Source: CP2-2F sp034436355 | Lineage (GTDB): Bacteria; Chloroflexota; Anaerolineae; Aggregatilineales; UBA2796 | DNA length: 64,000 nt | Direction: 5' to 3' | Assembly (NCBI GenBank): GCA_034436355.1 | Contig: DAOTVQ010000014.1 | Span: forward strand, 54,417-118,416 | Shown here: positions 44,517 to 55,211 of the stretch, piece after piece | Position numbering within the stretch: position 1 is the first letter of the stretch | Layout of the letters: each line of letters begins with the position of its first letter | Notes under the pieces: model-generated | Told to the model about the DNA's origin: nothing | Seen by the model: only the letters and a program-made list of their open reading frames with translations | Databases searched by the model: none | Program-made: the position numbers and the translations under genes

Positions 44517-47500
44517 ATGACGGCTTTAACATCCCCCACCGAGATTGAACAGCGCCTGCACGATCTGAACAGCCGCTCGAAATTGCAGCGCTTCTTCGCT
44601 GACATGGATTACGAAAGTGCTGAAATTGCCCTGCCACTGCCTGATCTCTCTGAGCAGATCCCCGACTCACCATACATTGTTAACCAAGCGCACGCGTTCA
44701 AGATCATCTACACACCGCTCCCGACTCTCTTGCGCAGCCTTGAGCGCGCCGTGATCGCCGCACTCTTGCCGCGCCACCCCTACGCGCTGTTCGTCTTCAG
44801 CGATGCCCAATGCCGCGCTTGGCACTTCGTCAATGTCAAGCTGATCAGCGGCAGAGACACCGATCCAAAGCTGCGCCGCCTGTTCCGACGCATTTCGATC
44901 AGCCCGGATGACCGCCTCCGCACTGCCAGCGAGCGGCTCGCCATGCTCGATCTCAGCCGCCTAGCTGCCAACCAACTTTCGGCACTGGCAATTCAAGGCT
45001 TGCACGATGAAGCCTTCGATGTTGAGGCAGTCACCCGCCAATTCTTCGGCGAATATCGCCGCATTTTTGAGGCAGCCGAGCGCCACATCAGCGGCATTCA
45101 GGGCGATTCACGCCGCATCTTTGCCCAGCGCCTGTTCAACCGCCTGATGTTCGTCTTGTTCTTAGAGCGTAAAGGTTGGCTCAAACTGGCGAGACAGCCC
45201 AACCACGACTATTTGAAGGCGCTCTGGCAAACCCACCAGCGCGATCACCGTGCCGATTTCTACACCGAGCGCCTGAAGCCGCTCTTCTTTGCGGGCTTGA
45301 ACACGCCCAACGATCAAAACGTCGTTGGCATTCATCCCAGCGGCGCCTTGCAACAGATCATCGGTGATGTTCCCTACCTCAACGGCGGGTTGTTTGAGCA
45401 GGCGCCCGAAGATGTTGATCCCGCCATCCGCGTGCCTGATCAGGCTTTGCGCCCGCCTTTGACGAACTCTTCTACCGTTATAACTTCACCGTCACTGAAT
45501 CCACGCCCTTTGATGTGGAAGTTGCCGTTGACCCTGAGATGCTCGGCAAGATTTTTGAAGAGCTGATCGTCGGTCGCCATGAGACGGGCAGCTATTACAC
45601 GCCCAAGAGCATCGTCAGCTTCATGTGCCGCGCCGCGCTCAAGAGCTATCTGCAAGTGCGCTGCGCAATTCGTGATGAGCGCGTCTTAGACGCCTTTATT
45701 GAAGAAGACGACGCCTCGCGCTTGGAAAACCCTGAAGCCGTCTTAGACGCCCTGCGCGCTGTGCGCGTCTGTGACCCCGCCTACGGCAGCGGCGCGTATT
45801 TGCTCGGCATGATGCAGGAACTGCTGCGCCTGCGCCAAGCCCTTTTTGAGGCAAAACACAGCCTAGATGCCATTGGTGTTTACAGGCGCAAACTCGAGAT
45901 TATTCAGAGCAACCTCTACGGCGTGGATAAAGACCCATTCGCCGTCAACATTGCCCGTCTGCGCTTGTGGCTCTCGTTGATGGTGGACTACAACAACGGC
46001 AGCAGCCCGCCGCCGCCCTTGCCCAACCTTGACTACAAGATCGAAGTTGGCAACAGCCTGACCGCGCCCGCACCAACCATTGTGCATGGCAGCGGCGTCG
46101 CCGGTGTGCAGATCGATCTGGTGCGCGCTCAGCAAATTCAGCACTACTATGCCCTGAAAGCTGAATACCTCCGCGCCCATGGCGCGCCCAAGCAGGCACT
46201 CCGCCAAGAAATTGACTCACAGCGCGAGGCGATCCGCGATTGGATGCTCAAAAGCCGCCGCCTGAAGCACGTCGAAGGCTTTGATTGGCAGGTTGAATTT
46301 GCCGAAATCTTTGCGGCGGAAAAGCCCACCGAACGCGGCTTTGATATCGTCTTGGCAAATCCGCCCTACGTCCGTCATGAGTCGATCACCGACCAAAAGT
46401 CCGCCCTGAAACAGACCTATGGCAACCGCTACAGCGGCACCGCCGATCTTTACGTCTATTTTTACCTGCGCGCCTTAGAGCTGCTTAAGCCCGAAGGCAC
46501 GCTCAGCTTCATCAGCAGCAACAAATGGCTGCGCGCCGCCTATGGCAAAACCTTGCGCGCTGAGCTGGCACACGGCAGCCAACTGACCCACCTGATTGAT
46601 TTCGGCGATCTGCCTGTCTTTGGCGCTATTGCCTACCCGATGATCCTGACTGCGCGCAAAGCGCCGCCGCGCTCTGATCACACCTTCCGTGCCTTGCCCG
46701 TCCCGACCTTGCAAGCTCTAGAGAGCCTGCCGAAAGCAGTGCGCGATGACGGCTTCCGCCAGCCGCAGAGCAGCCTGAGCGCCGAAGGCTGGACGCTGAC
46801 CCGCCCTGAAGTGCTGCGCTTGCTGAGCAAGCTGCGCGCCAACGGCACGCCGCTCGGCGAATATGTTGGCGGCGCGATCTATCGCGGCATTGTGACAGGC
46901 TATAACGAGGCGTTTGTGATCGACCGCGCCACGCGCGACCGCCTGATCGCCGAAGACCCTAAGAGCGCTGAGATCATCAAGCCATTTTTGCGCGGACGTG
47001 ATGTTCAAAGCTGGAGTATTAACTGGGCTGGCTACTACATCATATTTGCAAGACAAGGCATTTCAATCAATGAATATCCTGCGGTTCTTCGTCATCTTCG
47101 TAGCTATGAAGATCAACTTCTAAAGAAAGCTGGCAGCGCTGCTTGGTATGAACTGCAGTCAACAGTCGCTTATTTTCAAGAGTTTGAATCACCTAAAATA
47201 GTGTATCAAAAGTTTGCTGTGAAACCTAAATTTGCGATGGACTTAAATGGTCACTACATCAATGACGCTTTGTGGATGATATGTATGAAAGATTACTTTT
47301 TACTTGGTGTTTTGAACTCGAAAATGGGATGGTTCGAAATTTCACGGCATTGCACAAGAGTGCAGAACGGCTACCAGCTCATATGGGATTACATGCAAAA
47401 GGTGCTTGTTCCGAATGCGCCGCAGGCGTTGCGCGATCGGATCGGCGCGCTTGCCGAGCGGCTGAGCGCGCTGCGCGGGCAGGGCGCAGAGGCTGCCGCG

Positions 47501-47590
47501 CTGGAAGCCGAGCTGAACGCTTTGGTCTATCAGGCGTATGGGCTAGACGCGGCTGAGATCGCATTGATCGAGAGAGAAATTGAGGGGTGA
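44517..47590 (+). pseudogene. Eco57I-type DNA methylase, split by a one-base frameshift
   Basis: One gene of about 1025 codons lies in two frames: 44517 to about 45446 (N-terminal part) and about 45447-47590 (methylase core). The first frame reads through ...RVPDQA and then runs out of register to a stop at 45566, while the second frame supplies FAPAFDELFYRYNF directly before its formal ATG at 45515. Adding one T to the TTT at 45446-45448 rejoins them. The core has TGSYYTP, SAM motif I CDPAYGSGAYL, and NPPYV as catalytic motif IV. The recognition region near 47020-47400 is far more AT-rich than the rest. The last base pairs overlap the helicase start. If the shift is a real mutation, the methylase is dead or rescued by slippage; if it is a base-call error, the gene is intact. 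Confidence 0.8.
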
Positions 47591-50500
47591 GCGTGCTGAC
47601 GGATATCATTGACAATCGGGATGGTAAGCAGTTTGTCGAGCGCATTAAGACGTTTTTAGCGTCGAGCCAGTCGGCGCATTTTGCTGTCGGCTATTTTTTC
47701 CTGAGCGGCTTTGAAGCAATCGCTGAGGAGATCGTGCGGCTTTCGGAAGTGCGCTTGCTGATCGGCAACGTTAGCAACACAGAGACTATCGAGCAACTGG
47801 CGGAAGGCTATCGGCACTTAGGGCTGGCGGAAGCGCAAGCGCGGCGGCAGGGCAATCGCACGCGCAGCGAGGCGGCGCGCATTCAGGACGAGACGGCTGA
47901 GGCGATTCAGGCGGGCATTGATCAGCTTGATCAAGCCGATCAGACCGAACAGGCGGCACGCACGCTCATCGAAATGATTGCGCGTGGTCGGCTGCACGTC
48001 AGGCTCTATACGCGGGGACGCCTGCACGCCAAAGCCTACATCTTTGATTATGGGCAGCTCTACGACGCGGCGGGCAGACCTGTCGTACGCGATGAGGCGG
48101 GCGTGGCGGTGGTCGGTTCTTCCAACCTAAGTTTGGCGGGCATTCAACACAATACGGAATTGAACGTGGTGGTGCGCGGCAACGACAATCATAAGGCTTT
48201 GGTGGCATGGTTCGATGCGCTGTGGGACGAAGCCGAGCCGTTCGATGCGGCGTTGATGCGCGCTTTGCAAGAATCGTGGGCGGGCAGCTTGGCAACGCCT
48301 TATGAGGTCTACATGAAGACGCTCTACAGCCTTGTGGCAGATCGGCTAGAAGGCGGCGAGCGCGATGAGGTGCTGTGGGAAGATGAGCTGACCGATAAGC
48401 TGGCAAACTTCCAAAAAGTGGCGGTGCGGCAAGCCATCCAGATGATCCGCGATCACGGCGGCGCGTTTGTCAGCGATGTGGTTGGCTTGGGCAAGAGCTT
48501 CATCGGCGCGGCTATCGTCAAGCACTTTGCACGGGTGGAAGAGGCGCGGGCGTTAATCATCTGCCCGGCGCCCTTGGTGGGCATGTGGCGGCGCTACAAC
48601 GAGGTCTACGGGCTGAACGCTGAGGTGCTTTCAATGGGCGCCCTGCTCGAAAATGGCGATCCGACGTGGTTGAGCAAGGTCTATTCGGGGCGGGATTTCG
48701 TGCTGATTGATGAGAGCCATAACCTGCGCCATCGGGAGACACAGCGCTACCGCGTGGCAGAGGCGTTCACGGCGCAGGGCAAGCGGGTCTGCCTGCTGAC
48801 GGCAACGCCGCGCAATCAGAGCGCGTGGGATGTCTACCATCAGATCAAACTCTTTCACACAGAGGAGGTGACTCAACTGCCCGTTGAGCCTGCTAACCTG
48901 CGCGAATATTTCCGATTGGTGGAGGCGAAAGCGCGCACGTTGCCTGAGTTATTGCGGCACATCTTGGTGCGGCGCACGCGGACGCACGTGCTGCGTTGGT
49001 ATGGCTTCGACGCGGAGACTCATCAGGCGGTCGATCCTGCCAATTTTCAGGCTTACTTGGAGGGCGAGCGGCGTGCCTATGTGCGCGTTGGCGAGCGGCG
49101 GCAGTTCTTTCCGCAGCGCAAGCTGGAGACCGTCGAATACAGCATCGAAGCAACCTATGGCAGTTTGTACGAGCGCCTGCGCGACTACATTGGGCGTGGC
49201 ACGGCTGCCGATGGTGAACACCAGCCTGAGGCACTGACTTATGCGCGCTATGGGCTGTGGTGGTATGTGCTGCCGCAGAAAAGGACGCAACAGCCGTATC
49301 TTAGCTTGCAACGGGCAGGCACTAACCTGCGTGGTCTGATTCGGATCATGCTCTTCAAGCGCTTCGAGTCAAGCATCTACGCTTTCCGCGAGACGGTGCG
49401 GCGGCTGCTCAAGGTGCATGAGCAATTCCTGCGCGCTTTGGCAGAAGGCTATGTGCCGGCGGGCGAACAGGCACAGCGCCTGCTCTATGAATCGGATGCG
49501 GAAGATGAGGTGGCGCTGCAAGAGGCACTGGCTGAGATCAGCACACAGTATGACATCGCTGATTTTGATGTAGCGCGGCTACAGGCGCATTTGGCGCATG
49601 ACGTCGGCATCTTGCGGCAGATGCTTGCGTTGGTAGAGCCAATTCAGCCTGAACAAGACGCTAAATTGCAAACGTTGAAGGCACGTTTGGCAGAGCCGCC
49701 GCTGCAGGGCAATAAGTGCTTGATCTTCACGCAGTATGCAGATACGGCACGTTACCTATACGAACAACTCAATCCTGAAGGCAGTCCTGCTATCGAGGTG
49801 ATCTACAGCAACAATCGGGATAAGGCGGCGCTGGTGGGCAGGTTTGCGCCGTTTGCCAATCCTGAACAGCAGGGTGGTGCAAACGACGTTGAGGTACAGA
49901 TACTCATCGCTACTGATGTGCTGGCAGAAGGCTTGAATTTGCAGGATTGCAACTTGATCATCAATTACGACCTGCACTGGAATCCGGTGCGCTTGATTCA
50001 GCGCTTTGGGCGTGTGGATCGCATCGGCACAGAACATGAGGTGATTTATGGCTTCAATTTTCTGCCCGAAGTGGGCATTGAGCGGAATCTGGGCTTGCGC
50101 GAGCGCCTGCATAGGCGCATCCAAGAGATTCACAACACCATCGGTGAAGATGCCGCCATTTTAGATCGTTCTGAACAGTTAAATCCGGAGGCGTTTTATG
50201 CCATTTACGAGCAGCGCGCAGGTGCGCTAGGCGATGCTGAATTGGATGAGGACGCCGAGTTCCTGAGCCTGAACGAGGCAGAGGAACTGTTGCGCCAAAT
50301 GCGGACGGAGAATCCTGCTGAATTCGAGCGAATCGCCAAGCTGCGTAACGGCATTCGGTCAGCCTTGCCAACGGGCGGTGCGCGTGGCTATTTTGTGTTA
50401 TGTCGTGCTGGGCGCTATCAAGAGGCGTTCCTGCTGGACGCAAACGCCGAGATTATTTCGCGGGATGTTAATCGGGCATTGAAGGCGATTCAATGCGGGG

Positions 50501-50913
50501 CTGATCAGCCAAGCGGAAAACTGCCAAAGGGTTACAACGCAACGGTCATGGCTGTGCAGCGGGCATTTGCCCAAAAGGTGCAGCAACGGCAGGCAGAGCA
50601 GCACGCGAGCGTCGGGCTGACAGCGGCGCAAAAATACGTGCTGCACGAGTTGCGGTTGCTTTTTAATGCAGCCGAGACGCCTGAAAAACGTGATCAGGTG
50701 CAATTGCTCGAAGAGTCTTTTCGCCAAGCGGGGACGCGTGCGCTTAGAAATGAGCTAAATCGGCTGCGGCGGAATGGTGTGCGCGGCGAGGTCTTATTCA
50801 AGCGCCTGATTGACTTATACTATCAGCACAACTTGAAAGAGCGCTCGGTGCGGCAGACCATGCAAAGCGAGCGCGACTTGCTGCCGATTATCGTGTGCAG
50901 CGAGGCATTGTGA
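47587..50913 (+). CDS. PLD-nuclease/SNF2 helicase fusion
   Basis: A 1108-residue protein. Residues ~20-220 are a phospholipase-D-like nuclease with one HKD site: His147, Lys149 and Asp154 (HAKAYIFD), then GSSNLS. From ~285 it is an SF2/SNF2 helicase with Walker A GLGKS (Lys303), DESH at 375-378, TATP near 415 and the motif VI QRFGRVDRIG at 805-814. Such PLD-helicases commonly accompany Eco57I-type methylases in restriction-like defence loci and probably translocate on and cut foreign DNA. The GTG start overlaps the methylase stop (GTGA). It is intact, with all nuclease and helicase motifs present. Confidence 0.88.
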   Translation: MSVLTDIIDNRDGKQFVERIKTFLASSQSAHFAVGYFFLSGFEAIAEEIVRLSEVRLLIGNVSNTETIEQLAEGYRHLGLAEAQARRQGNRTRSEAARIQDETAEAIQAGIDQLDQADQTEQAARTLIEMIARGRLHVRLYTRGRLHAKAYIFDYGQLYDAAGRPVVRDEAGVAVVGSSNLSLAGIQHNTELNVVVRGNDNHKALVAWFDALWDEAEPFDAALMRALQESWAGSLATPYEVYMKTLYSLVADRLEGGERDEVLWEDELTDKLANFQKVAVRQAIQMIRDHGGAFVSDVVGLGKSFIGAAIVKHFARVEEARALIICPAPLVGMWRRYNEVYGLNAEVLSMGALLENGDPTWLSKVYSGRDFVLIDESHNLRHRETQRYRVAEAFTAQGKRVCLLTATPRNQSAWDVYHQIKLFHTEEVTQLPVEPANLREYFRLVEAKARTLPELLRHILVRRTRTHVLRWYGFDAETHQAVDPANFQAYLEGERRAYVRVGERRQFFPQRKLETVEYSIEATYGSLYERLRDYIGRGTAADGEHQPEALTYARYGLWWYVLPQKRTQQPYLSLQRAGTNLRGLIRIMLFKRFESSIYAFRETVRRLLKVHEQFLRALAEGYVPAGEQAQRLLYESDAEDEVALQEALAEISTQYDIADFDVARLQAHLAHDVGILRQMLALVEPIQPEQDAKLQTLKARLAEPPLQGNKCLIFTQYADTARYLYEQLNPEGSPAIEVIYSNNRDKAALVGRFAPFANPEQQGGANDVEVQILIATDVLAEGLNLQDCNLIINYDLHWNPVRLIQRFGRVDRIGTEHEVIYGFNFLPEVGIERNLGLRERLHRRIQEIHNTIGEDAAILDRSEQLNPEAFYAIYEQRAGALGDAELDEDAEFLSLNEAEELLRQMRTENPAEFERIAKLRNGIRSALPTGGARGYFVLCRAGRYQEAFLLDANAEIISRDVNRALKAIQCGADQPSGKLPKGYNATVMAVQRAFAQKVQQRQAEQHASVGLTAAQKYVLHELRLLFNAAETPEKRDQVQLLEESFRQAGTRALRNELNRLRRNGVRGEVLFKRLIDLYYQHNLKERSVRQTMQSERDLLPIIVCSEAL

Positions 50914-50951
50914 GAGCGTTGAGTGCCTTTAAGGAACACTGAGGACTAGCT

Positions 50952-51233
50952 ATGAGCATCCGTTACAGAAGACTCGCCGAACTTAAACAATCCGGACAGA
51001 CGGCAGAATTTCGCTTTAGTGATGGCAGCGTTGTCATTGGGGTTGTTCAAGAGATTGACCAAAATGATGTCGTCATTTTGAGTGGCAATGAAGAACGCAT
51101 CGTGCTGCTAAACACAATTCAGGACATTAAAATCAGCAGCACAGCAAGCGGCACGTCGTTATCGGGTGAGGCAATAATTGCGCCGCGGCACACCTTTAGA
51201 GATTTTGTGGAGCGTGCCGTACAGGCTATTTGA
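50952..51233 (+). CDS. Small Sm-like beta protein of the defence unit
   Basis: A 93-residue protein of no recognised family. The central part FRFSDGSVVIGVVQEIDQNDVVILSGNEERIVLLNTIQDIKI alternates strands and glycines in a way that resembles the Sm/Hfq/SH3-like small barrel (G..V.G.V..ID...V.L), which often binds RNA or peptides. This is only a pattern match. It lies 38 bases after the helicase and 18 bases before the large ATPase, so it is part of the same unit. Confidence 0.55.
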   Translation: MSIRYRRLAELKQSGQTAEFRFSDGSVVIGVVQEIDQNDVVILSGNEERIVLLNTIQDIKISSTASGTSLSGEAIIAPRHTFRDFVERAVQAI

Positions 51234-51251
51234 GACGTCCGCTGGCAAAAG

Positions 51252-54200
51252 ATGCAACCGCCGCGCTTTGTAGACAGGCTTGACTTGCAGCGCTACCAGA
51301 TGCTGGGCAAGGAGGGACAAGTTTGGACAAGTGCTATGAATCATGCGCGAGATCGTTCTTGGCAACGGGCGGGTGAAAAGTTCTTTGAGCTAGGGCGGAT
51401 GGTCTCACGCTACGAACCGTATTATAATGCTGCGCTCAGCTATTACAACGCTTCAGAATTCATCGTGTCCACCTTGCTTTTTGAAGCTGCTATTAGCCGC
51501 AACGGCAACCGCGATGAATTTACGGGTGGTGTGATTGCAGCTTTGCAGGCGCAACTGTGGCACAAAGCCGTTGCGTGGATGTTGAAACTCTTTTTGATGA
51601 CTCATGACCATGAGACCTTACCTGCTATAGACTATGCACTGCGGCTTGGTCTATACCGTTCGGCGGCTGAAATTTTACGTCAGGCTGTCGGTGAAGGTTT
51701 CTTGCTGCCGCCAGCTTGGTTGGCAGACAGGATTGCTTTCCTAACCCAACACATCACAAAAGCAGACCAACCTCTGCTGAGAGTGGTTGAAGCCTTTTGT
51801 CTAGCACCTAGTGTTGACAAAACACCCGCCGTGCTTGATCGCATTGTGCCTCAGCTACATGATCAGCCTTCACTGGATTATCGCACTGCCCAGAGTGTGG
51901 TGGAGAGTTTTCTTGAGCGCTATCCACAATACGATTTTGCCAAGCTGGATTCACTCTACGCGCAAGCTGAACAAGCGCGCCAAGCCGTGCGGCTGCGTGA
52001 GGCAAAAGAACGTTTCGAAGCGCTTTTGAAGATTGATCCGAGCAATCAGCGCGCTCAAAACGCACTGCGCGACATAGAAATCCGTTTAGCGACACCGCCG
52101 CGCTCAGTCACCACTCCCAAACCGTATAAACCAAAGACTAGTCTATCGACAACTGCATCTTTGCCGCGTGATGGTGGTTTTTATGCTAAAGCCAAGCGCG
52201 CTGAGTTAGAGGAAAAAGATTTCACTGCTGCTGAACAGTATTTCCGTGAGGCGATACGGCATGGGGACAAAGCGGAAAGCGCGATCAAAGACCTTGCCTC
52301 ATTGCTGAATCGGTTAAATCAACCCCACGAAGCCATTCAGGAGTTAGAGAGCTATATACGTAAGAATAAAGTTACAAATATTGTTAGTTTCCGCAATCAA
52401 TTGATCGCACTTTACCAGCGTGTAGGTAACTATACGCGTGCAATTGAGCTAATTGATAAAAATCTACCCAACTTGCCATACAATCGCCGTCATATTGCTT
52501 TGCAGCAAAAGGCATATTGCCAGATGCAGCTCGATCAACTTGAGCAAGCAGAAAGCACTTTACAGGAAGTGCTAAGGCAGGAAACAGGCAATGATGTGGC
52601 ACAACGCTGGCTAGAGAGAGTTCAAGAGGCACTGCGTTCAGGTGAAAAACTTTCCTTGGTTTCTTTGGAAAATGCCTACAATGAACTCTGGGATAGAACG
52701 ATAAGTCCGTTTTTGCGCTTTTACATTGACCGTTGCACTTACGAAGGTATTCCAGATGCACGGCGCGCAGCGGGTGATTTCACTGAGGAAGATTTCAACA
52801 AGTTGCGCGGTTTAATTGAAGGTGCCGGGCAGCGGCGACCTTCTCAACGTGCAGACTTATACCTCACACAGGCAGCAGTTGCCGAGCGGCTGAGTAAAGA
52901 GACGAATGAAGTTTTTAATCTACTCCACAAATACGCCTTAAACATGGCGGAAGCTAGCGCAATTGAAAATAAACATCCTGATGTGACAGGTGCGTACATC
53001 AGCAGCGCTGTTTCAGCAGCAGAAGGGATGTCTGAGGCACTTGAGAAACTTCTGAACGACTATCTCAAGGTCTTGAGTCATATTAAAGGTGGTCAAGCAG
53101 GTCGCCTTGCACAAACTCTTAAGCATATTATTTCAAACAAACAGGCATCTGCTTTTGAGTGGTTGCTGGAAACATCGCTCTCTGCACAGATTATCTCCGA
53201 ATCAATCCTGCGCGTTACCAACGATCAGACGCTTGCTGACAAATTTGGTGAGTTGTGCCGTAATCATGTACCTGCTCTCGAAATCCCTTGTGATGTTAAA
53301 GAAGCATGGCGTACAGCACGCAAGGCAATCCGCCTAAAACGTGAGCGCATCCGCCAAGAGTTCGACTACCTACGTAGCAAGGCGGCTGATCTGAACACCA
53401 TCGAGGAACAACGCGCTCGGCTTGGTGAACTCCGTAGTCTATTGCGAAGTGGACTGGACCAAGAGCGACTGCAAGGTATTATGGAGATACAGGAACAAGT
53501 ATATGCCTACACCAGAGAGACTTCCTATGTTGAGCGCGAACGGCTTGCCTACATCGTCACAGAGACTGCCATTCCCAATTTGCTCAGGGATTTTGAAGCC
53601 AATCCGACGATCTACTCAATAGAGCAGTTTTACAGATATTTGGGGACGCTTCAGCAGGAGCTGCGCGAGCATTTTGAGCGCATTCAGCAGCAGGCGGAGC
53701 CACAAGATTTGAAATGTGAACTGGCGGTTGAGAGCTACCCCGACGCAGATCAGATCAAGTGCCAGATCGTGATTAGCAACGCCGAAGGCAAAAGCCCGAT
53801 CAGCGAGTTAGTAGTGCATGTGGTGGCTTCACCCAGCGATGAGTATGCACTCATCCAGCAAACTATTCCCATCAATGCTACGCTTGAAGGTGGGCGATCC
53901 GTAACTTGCCAAGTGCCAATCCGCCTGACTGATGCTGCGCGTGCTGCTGAGGTGTTAACACTGCACTACGATCTTTCTTACACACTGCGTTCTGGGCGCA
54001 AAGTTAGCCAGTCTAATCTAACCCTTCCGATCCGCCTTTACAGTGCTGAAGATTTCAAACCGATCCACAATCCCTATGCAGTCTATGCAAATGGACGCCA
54101 AGTCGAAGATGATAGAATGTTTTATGGGCGAGATGTGCTGATCAAAAACATGCGGGAGGCTATTTTGAACGCCCCCTCGGGTAAGAGCGTGGTCATTTAT

Positions 54201-55211
54201 GGGCAAAAACGCACAGGAAAATCCTCAATACTCTATCATCTAGAACGTGGATTGCCTGAGCAACTCATCCCTGTTAAGTTCAGCGTTGGCGATATTGTTA
54301 ACGAGCCTTCAGTTAAGACGTTTCTATACACAATCATTCAAAAATTGAGCAATGCCCTTGAGGATCGCCTCCCACAATTTGAAGGCGCCGAACGCCCAAG
54401 CCTTTCTGATTTAGCGGAGTCACCTGAACTTGTTTTCTACGACTACATGGATCGCATTCTACGCACGCTGAAGCGCCAACAACACCCTCTCCGCTTCATC
54501 CTGCTCCTTGATGAGTTTTCTTATTTGTACAGCTGCATTCAGGCCGAATCTCTACCACGCACTTTCATGCGCTTTTGGAAAGCACTCCTAGAGCGTGGCT
54601 ATTTCAGTGCAGTGTTAGTCGGTCAGGATAGTATGCCACGTTTCATAGACGAGTTTCCGAACGAGTTTCAAGTTTCACAGCCTGAACGGGTCACCTACTT
54701 GGCAGAAGAAGATGCGCGTCGCTTGATTATTGAGCCTATCCAAATCCCAGAGACAGGCGAGAGTCGCTATCGTGGTAGGGCAGTTGAACGGCTTTTGCAA
54801 CTGACTTCCGGCAGCCCCTATTACATCCAAATTTTCTGTAACCGCCTTGTTGAGTACATGAACCGCAACAAAGCCATTTATGTGACCGATGCCGATATTG
54901 AGCGCGTTAAACAAGACCTGCTACGCGGTCAGAATGCAATGCAAAGTGGGCAGTTTGACAACCTACTCAGCTCTGGCGATGAATACACCAATATCATCTC
55001 GGTTGCTGATGCACGCGCCGTATTGAGCCAAATTGCCCAACATACGCGCCATCAAGATTACTGTGAAGCAAGCCGCATACAGGCGCATACCAGCAAACCT
55101 CTCAACGAGATTCTTGAGGATTTGGTGCGCCGTGAAGTGTTGGAACAGCAAGCAGACACCTATCGTATTCGCGTTGGGCTATTCAAAGAGTGGCTGTTGG
55201 AGAGTCAATAA
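51252..55211 (+). CDS. Helical-repeat protein with C-terminal P-loop ATPase
   Basis: A 1319-residue protein. The first ~800 residues are helical repeats with TPR-like units (FYAKAKRAELEEKDFTAAEQYFREAI, RVGNYTRAIELIDKNLP), followed by a beta-rich domain (~840-930). A STAND/AAA-type ATPase ends it: Walker A GQKRTGKSS (984-992) and Walker B LLDEF with Asp1087 and Glu1088, then winged-helix-like sequence. Such repeat-plus-ATPase proteins often act as sensors that oligomerise on binding an invader component, which is inferred here. The stop overlaps the next start (TAATG). It is more AT-rich than the housekeeping genes, suggesting acquisition. Confidence 0.75.
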   Translation: MQPPRFVDRLDLQRYQMLGKEGQVWTSAMNHARDRSWQRAGEKFFELGRMVSRYEPYYNAALSYYNASEFIVSTLLFEAAISRNGNRDEFTGGVIAALQAQLWHKAVAWMLKLFLMTHDHETLPAIDYALRLGLYRSAAEILRQAVGEGFLLPPAWLADRIAFLTQHITKADQPLLRVVEAFCLAPSVDKTPAVLDRIVPQLHDQPSLDYRTAQSVVESFLERYPQYDFAKLDSLYAQAEQARQAVRLREAKERFEALLKIDPSNQRAQNALRDIEIRLATPPRSVTTPKPYKPKTSLSTTASLPRDGGFYAKAKRAELEEKDFTAAEQYFREAIRHGDKAESAIKDLASLLNRLNQPHEAIQELESYIRKNKVTNIVSFRNQLIALYQRVGNYTRAIELIDKNLPNLPYNRRHIALQQKAYCQMQLDQLEQAESTLQEVLRQETGNDVAQRWLERVQEALRSGEKLSLVSLENAYNELWDRTISPFLRFYIDRCTYEGIPDARRAAGDFTEEDFNKLRGLIEGAGQRRPSQRADLYLTQAAVAERLSKETNEVFNLLHKYALNMAEASAIENKHPDVTGAYISSAVSAAEGMSEALEKLLNDYLKVLSHIKGGQAGRLAQTLKHIISNKQASAFEWLLETSLSAQIISESILRVTNDQTLADKFGELCRNHVPALEIPCDVKEAWRTARKAIRLKRERIRQEFDYLRSKAADLNTIEEQRARLGELRSLLRSGLDQERLQGIMEIQEQVYAYTRETSYVERERLAYIVTETAIPNLLRDFEANPTIYSIEQFYRYLGTLQQELREHFERIQQQAEPQDLKCELAVESYPDADQIKCQIVISNAEGKSPISELVVHVVASPSDEYALIQQTIPINATLEGGRSVTCQVPIRLTDAARAAEVLTLHYDLSYTLRSGRKVSQSNLTLPIRLYSAEDFKPIHNPYAVYANGRQVEDDRMFYGRDVLIKNMREAILNAPSGKSVVIYGQKRTGKSSILYHLERGLPEQLIPVKFSVGDIVNEPSVKTFLYTIIQKLSNALEDRLPQFEGAERPSLSDLAESPELVFYDYMDRILRTLKRQQHPLRFILLLDEFSYLYSCIQAESLPRTFMRFWKALLERGYFSAVLVGQDSMPRFIDEFPNEFQVSQPERVTYLAEEDARRLIIEPIQIPETGESRYRGRAVERLLQLTSGSPYYIQIFCNRLVEYMNRNKAIYVTDADIERVKQDLLRGQNAMQSGQFDNLLSSGDEYTNIISVADARAVLSQIAQHTRHQDYCEASRIQAHTSKPLNEILEDLVRREVLEQQADTYRIRVGLFKEWLLESQ

